From an uncultured Bacteroidales bacterium (GTDB taxonomy: Bacteria > Bacteroidota > Bacteroidia > Bacteroidales > Muribaculaceae), in NCBI GenBank assembly GCA_902777835.1, contig CACYVC010000003.1:1-64000 (forward strand): a stretch of 64,000 nt of DNA, written 5' to 3'. Shown piece after piece: positions 60,352 through 64,000 of this stretch. The notes below the pieces were generated by a model that saw nothing but the letters and a program-made list of their open reading frames with translations, was not told the origin of the DNA and made no database searches. How positions within the stretch are numbered: the first letter of the stretch is position 1; the number at the start of each line of letters is the position of its first letter. A program made the position numbers and the translations under genes.

Positions 60352-60457
60352 TATTGTTTTCTATTCAATGCATAATTGTATTGATTCAGCACTATCAATT
60401 TGAGTGGCGTGACTAATAAATAATTATTTATCTAATTAACATCTAAATCATTTTAAA

Positions 60458-62005
60458 ATGAAAAAATTATTTACACTTTTTGCAGCTGCATTGGTAGGTC
60501 TTGCTGCTTTTGCACAGGAACCATGCCCAACTAAGATGGAAATGCAGCTTCAGGATGCATCAGATCCTGCAAATGTATTCTTTGAGTTTGTTATCACTCA
60601 GAACAACAGCTTGAACCTCAATGGTTTCAACATGGAGATCACTAAGCCTGATGGTGTAACCTGGAAGAGAGCTCAAGGCGCCAACTGGGTAACCGCTAAG
60701 GGTTATGCTTCTTACATCTTAGAGCGCATCAACATCGACGGCGCAACTGCTGCTGACTTCACTAATGATGAGTTAGAGGATATGCTTGGCGACTTCCTCG
60801 ACAACAAGAGCAATGTAAAGAACGGTAGCGCAAGTGATCCAGGTTCAACTCTTGCTTTCATCCAGATTCTTTCTACCAATGAATGCCGCTTCTATCCTGA
60901 CCATGCCGGCGCTGTAGGCAAGGCAAAAGTTGACATGTCAGCCCTTGCTGATGGCGAGTATGAGTTCAGAGCAGAGGCTACTCCACCGACTTGCTCGTTC
61001 TCTTACACTGGTGGCCCAGAGGGTACTCGCGCTTGGACTAGTGACGAGCCAGTTGTTATGACTCTTAAGAAAGAGGGTGATGTTATTACTCAGATTACTG
61101 AAACTCCTCCTGAACCAGTAGTTGAGTACGAAGCATTCTATGTAACTGGTACCTTCAACGAGTGGAGCCAGGATGTTGCTAACATGACTGAGCTCGTTAG
61201 TAACGAGGATGGTACTCAATTCTCTGGTGAGCTCGATCTTACCGATGGCGCTGAGTTCAAGGTTGTTTCTCCTCTTGAGGATGGCTTGAAGTGGTTCGGT
61301 GGTGCCGACGAGAACCAGATTGGATACTTCGAAATCAACGATGACATGCTCAACCAACCAATTGAGCTAGTTGACGGTTCTAACTTCAAAGTTGTTGGTG
61401 ATGGCAAATACACCATCACAATTATGCAAGCCACCACTCCTGACGGCAAAGCACTTGCTGAGCCTCTCGTTATGACTGTTACGAAGGAAGAAACTCCAGA
61501 ACCACCTGTTGTAGAGTACAGCGAGTTCTATGTAGTAGGTACATTCAATGAATGGAGCCAGGAAGATGGTATGGTTCAGCTCGAAGGAAATGAAGAAGGC
61601 ACTCAGTACATTGGCCAAGTACAGCTTGTGGATGGTGCCGAGTTTAAGGTTATCGCTCCTGTTGAGGATGGCTGGAAGTGGTTCGGTGGTGCTGACGAGA
61701 ACCAGGTTGGATACTTCGAGATCAACGATGGCGTGCTCAACCAACCAATAGAGCTCGTTGACGGTTCTAACTTCAAGGTTGTTGGTGACGGCAAGTACAC
61801 CATCACAGTTATGCAACCCACCACTCCTGATGGCAAAGCGCTTGCTGAGCCTCTCGTAATGACAGTTTCGAAGGAAACTACTGGCATCGACTCTATCGCT
61901 ATCGATAATGTTGACAACCGCATCTTCGATCTCCAGGGCCGCGAGCTCAAGAGCGTTCCCGAGCACGGAATCTACATCCAGAACGGCAAGAAGTATGTTA
62001 AGTAA
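60458..62005 (+). CDS. secreted paralogue 3 (515 aa) with two starch-binding-like domains
   Basis: Signal peptide MKKLFTLFAAALVGLAAFAQ and the same body as its neighbours to about 220. Two near-identical domains follow (about 225-345 and 350-470): FYVTGTFNEWSQ/FYVVGTFNEWSQ, WFGGADENQ, GYFEIND, DGSNFKVVGDGKYTITVMQ, which resemble SusE/SusF or AMPK-type glucan-binding domains and match the one at 29875-31341. The tail is the shared DNRIFDLQGREL type. The two domains are also close at DNA level, so this is a recent internal duplication. Likely surface glucan binding; inference. Confidence 0.82.
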   Translation: MKKLFTLFAAALVGLAAFAQEPCPTKMEMQLQDASDPANVFFEFVITQNNSLNLNGFNMEITKPDGVTWKRAQGANWVTAKGYASYILERINIDGATAADFTNDELEDMLGDFLDNKSNVKNGSASDPGSTLAFIQILSTNECRFYPDHAGAVGKAKVDMSALADGEYEFRAEATPPTCSFSYTGGPEGTRAWTSDEPVVMTLKKEGDVITQITETPPEPVVEYEAFYVTGTFNEWSQDVANMTELVSNEDGTQFSGELDLTDGAEFKVVSPLEDGLKWFGGADENQIGYFEINDDMLNQPIELVDGSNFKVVGDGKYTITIMQATTPDGKALAEPLVMTVTKEETPEPPVVEYSEFYVVGTFNEWSQEDGMVQLEGNEEGTQYIGQVQLVDGAEFKVIAPVEDGWKWFGGADENQVGYFEINDGVLNQPIELVDGSNFKVVGDGKYTITVMQPTTPDGKALAEPLVMTVSKETTGIDSIAIDNVDNRIFDLQGRELKSVPEHGIYIQNGKKYVK

Positions 62006-62029
62006 TTAACTGCTAATGCAAAAAACTAA

Positions 62030-62057
62030 AACCACCCATTTTTGGGTGGTTTTTTTG
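62030..62057 (+). terminator. terminator of paralogue 3
   Basis: ACCACCCA (62031-62038)/TGGGTGGT (62043-62050), then a T-run. Confidence 0.92.
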
Positions 62058-62093
62058 TGTCTGTACATTGCAAAAACAACTGCCCTGCGAAAC

Positions 62094-62162
62094 TTTTTCC
62101 ACTCTTGCAGAGTGAAAATTAACAACGACTCCAGAGCTTATATTTCCATGTGCAAAGCACAT
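62094..62162. repeat. two small hairpins, second occurrence
   Basis: CACTC-TTGCA-GAGTG (62100-62114) with T-rich and A-rich flanks, and ATGTGC-AAA-GCACAT (62048 offset series, at 62148-62162). Both resemble the hairpins at 56474-56522; the first is in the opposite orientation. Confidence 0.6.
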
Positions 62163-62177
62163 ATAGCATAATCATAG

Positions 62178-62873
62178 TTATTCAAAGAACAGTTGTTCTT
62201 CCCAAGTGTGGTAGGCGTCGTCGCCTTTCAGGGTGGTGATATACTCCTTATAGGTGATAAAGCGCGCTCCAAGGCTCTCAAGGTGTGGGGTGTGTATCTG
62301 GCAGTCAATGAGCGTGTCACCGTGCTCCTGCATCTGCCGCGCTAGGGCGATAAGCGCCAACTTGCTGGTGTTTGGCTCATGCGAGAACATGCTCTCACCC
62401 ACAAAGCCTGAGCCACTGGTCACGCCATAGAGGCCGCCCACGAGTTCGTCACCGCGCCACACCTCCACGCTGCGAGCACGTCCCAGCTGGTGGAGTTTGG
62501 TATAGGCCGCGATTATGTCATCGCCGAGCCATGCCCCCTCCTGATCTATGCGATTATCTACTGTGCTGCACCCTCTAATCACCTGGTCGAAGGCAGTGTT
62601 GAAAGTCACACGGTATTGATGCTTGTTCATCAAAGTGCGCATCGAGTGACTCACATGGATCTCATCAGGAAAAATCACGAAACGCCGCTTGGGGCAGAAC
62701 CACTGAATCTGTTTATACTTAAAGGCATACCACGGAAAGAAGCCGTGCTCATAGGCAAGCAGCAGCCGCTCCAAACTGAGGTCTCCCCCTATGGCAACCA
62801 TCCCATAAGGGTCGTTAAAAATAGGCATCTCAGGATGCGGAAACCATATATTATCATCGAGCTCAAAAACCAC
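62178..62873 (-). CDS. aat: leucyl/phenylalanyl-tRNA--protein transferase
   Basis: 231 residues. Moves Leu or Phe from tRNA to the N-terminus of proteins that begin with Lys or Arg, marking them for ClpS-ClpAP. Signatures: WFPHPE, GLVAIGGDL-type segment GMVAIGGDLS near 24, FFPWY near 45, WFCPKRRFVI near 57, VGGLYGVTSG near 155, ESMFSHEPNTSKLAL. It lies downstream of clpA on the same strand with a 148-base gap that is partly heptamer repeat. Confidence 0.94.
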   Translation of the reverse strand: MVFELDDNIWFPHPEMPIFNDPYGMVAIGGDLSLERLLLAYEHGFFPWYAFKYKQIQWFCPKRRFVIFPDEIHVSHSMRTLMNKHQYRVTFNTAFDQVIRGCSTVDNRIDQEGAWLGDDIIAAYTKLHQLGRARSVEVWRGDELVGGLYGVTSGSGFVGESMFSHEPNTSKLALIALARQMQEHGDTLIDCQIHTPHLESLGARFITYKEYITTLKGDDAYHTWEEQLFFE

Positions 62874-62880
62874 AAAAAAT

Positions 62881-62948
62881 AAGTGTTAAGTAATAAGTGT
62901 TAAGTAGTAAATGTAAGCAGTGAAAAATAAGTGGTAAGTTGTTAGTGA
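62881..62948 (-). repeat. AAGTnnT heptamer array upstream of aat
   Basis: AAGTGTT AAGTAAT AAGTGTT AAGTAGT AAATGTA (62881-62915) and AAGTGGT AAGTTGT (62929-62942) on the plus strand. Read in the direction of aat these are ACTT-type units, as upstream of tatD and at 39193-39220. Confidence 0.75.
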
Positions 62949-63020
62949 AAGGGGGCGACAATTGTCTTCAACAAAACTGTCTCTAGCGCAAATAATACTT
63001 GTCCAACTTGTCTTAAAAAT

Positions 63021-64000
63021 CTATGCAAGGACTATATTGCCGTCACTAAGGGCTATGTGGGCTGTGCCGCCGCGTTTTAGCTTGCCGAAGAGGATTTCGC
63101 GCATAAGCCGTGTCTTAAGCTCACGGTGCAACACGCGGTCGAGCTCGCGTGCACCATACTCGGCAGTAAAACCTTCCTTGAGCAACAAAGCCCTTGCCTC
63201 TCGATCCACTTTGAGCGTCACCTTCTTGGGAGTGAGCTTCTCTTGCAGCTCGCGCAGTCGCTTGTCGAGAATCATTCCCGCCATTGTCTCATCCATATCG
63301 TTGAACACGACGATGCTTGAGAGGCGGTTTATAAACTCGGGCTTAAACGTCTTCTTCACCTGTTTGAGCATGTCGCCGCCACGGCTGCCACGGCTATCAA
63401 AGCCCACACTCTGGCCCGCATGTTGCGCGCCAGCGTTGCTAGTCATGATGAGCACCACGTTGCGGAAGTCGGCATGGCGTCCCTTGTTGTCGGTGAGGCG
63501 CGCATAGTCCATCACTTGCAGCAATATATTGTATATATCCTCATGAGCCTTCTCTATCTCGTCGAGCAGCAGCACGCAGTTAGGCGTCTTGCGAATGGCA
63601 TCGGTAAGTAGTCCGCCGTCTTCATAGCCCACATATCCGGCAGGCGAACCGATGAGTTTGGCTACGGTGTGCTTCTCGGTGTATTCGCTCATGTCGAAGC
63701 GTACCAGTTCCACTCCCAGTTCCTTTGCCAGAACGCGCGCCACCTCGGTCTTGCCCACGCCAGTGGGTCCCACAAAGAGCAACGATGCCAGTGGCTTGCC
63801 GTCGTCGATAAGCCCCGCCTTGGAGAGCTGAACAGCCTCCACCACCTCTCGCACTGCCTGATCTTGACCGTAAATCACGCTCTTGATGCGCTTCTCAAGG
63901 GTCTTGAGCTGTGCATTATTGTCTTCTTTCATAGCGGTGGCGTTGATTTTCATCACCTTGAGGAGCACGTCGTCGATAAGCGCCTTATCCACCACCTGAC
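63021..64000 (-). CDS. clpA: ATP-dependent Clp protease ATP-binding subunit ClpA (C-terminal part, cut by window edge)
   Basis: Only the C-terminal ~326 residues are in the window; the frame stays open to position 64000, so the gene continues beyond it. This is the second AAA+ domain: IYGQDQAVREVVEAV, Walker A GPTGVGKTE, FDMSEYTEKHTVAKLIGSPAGYVGYE, Walker B VLLLDEIEKAH, sensor region IMTSNAG, FKPEFINRL and the C-terminal D2-small domain with EYGARELDR. Unfolds substrates for ClpP. ClpA rather than ClpB/ClpC is supported by the KAGLIDDGKPLASLLFVGP run. The neighbour aat fits the same degradation pathway. Confidence 0.9.
   Translation of the reverse strand, partial: QVVDKALIDDVLLKVMKINATAMKEDNNAQLKTLEKRIKSVIYGQDQAVREVVEAVQLSKAGLIDDGKPLASLLFVGPTGVGKTEVARVLAKELGVELVRFDMSEYTEKHTVAKLIGSPAGYVGYEDGGLLTDAIRKTPNCVLLLDEIEKAHEDIYNILLQVMDYARLTDNKGRHADFRNVVLIMTSNAGAQHAGQSVGFDSRGSRGGDMLKQVKKTFKPEFINRLSSIVVFNDMDETMAGMILDKRLRELQEKLTPKKVTLKVDREARALLLKEGFTAEYGARELDRVLHRELKTRLMREILFGKLKRGGTAHIALSDGNIVLA

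Overview
The window reads as a chromosomal segment of a gut-type member of Bacteroidota, order Bacteroidales (Muribaculaceae- or Prevotellaceae-like; I cannot place it further without a search). Support: promoters of the Bacteroidota form TTTG-N19/20-TAnnTTTG, a fused secDF, an lptE-secG neighbourhood with a sigma-54-type regulator, DUF2851 and PCMD family proteins, BspA-like leucine-rich proteins, and C-terminal tails of the type IX secretion kind (GIYIVGGKKVIVK and relatives).

Layout. 0-1.5 kb: rpmA, a small basic ORF and a metallophosphoesterase. 1.7-8.3 kb: three secreted BspA-like leucine-rich-repeat proteins, two of them with dockerin repeats plus a cohesin-like module. 8.4-21 kb: mostly housekeeping genes (trmB, mrp, M48 protease, amidase, alpha/beta hydrolase, miaA-recX-comF, pyrE with an SRPBCC protein, a DUF5715/M15-like protein, aquaporin, a lipoprotein, polyprenyl synthase, TatD). 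21-37.2 kb: a secreted, carbohydrate-facing block made of a CotH-dockerin protein, a LysM protein, a 1677-residue GH13 amylase with starch-binding modules, an FN3/starch-binding/dockerin protein and a 1554-residue multidomain surface protein. Inside this block, at 31.5-32.5 kb, sits an imperfect tandem repeat array with a GxxExxY (PDDEXK-like) gene in it and a candidate small RNA beside it. 37.3-39.1 kb: an HUH (Y1) REP-associated transposase with an unusual C-terminal domain, flanked on both sides by hairpin repeats with stem CGCCGC/GCGGCG.

39.2-57.5 kb: housekeeping again (Ig-like lipoprotein, secDF, tRNA-Phe, DUF2851, PCMD, mutS, a MINPP-like phosphatase, an acyltransferase, the regulator-lptE-TPR-secG-xerD run, an RluA-type pseudouridine synthase). 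57.6-62 kb: three tandem secreted paralogues sharing promoter, leader, signal peptide, C-terminal tail and terminator, the third carrying two duplicated starch-binding-like domains. 62.2 kb to the right edge: aat and the C-terminal half of clpA on the minus strand, which fit an N-degron pathway.

The most striking non-coding feature is a family of degenerate tandem repeats with a strict 7-bp period (AACTnnn, ACTTAnn, GAGTnnn, AATGCnn and others; a 9-bp CTAGAnnnn form also occurs). These fill many intergenic gaps and often end at, or even contain, the next start codon. I consider this, the HUH transposase/REP module and the GxxExxY/repeat/small-RNA locus the best candidates for under-described biology here. 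All functional calls rest on reading motifs; no database search was run.
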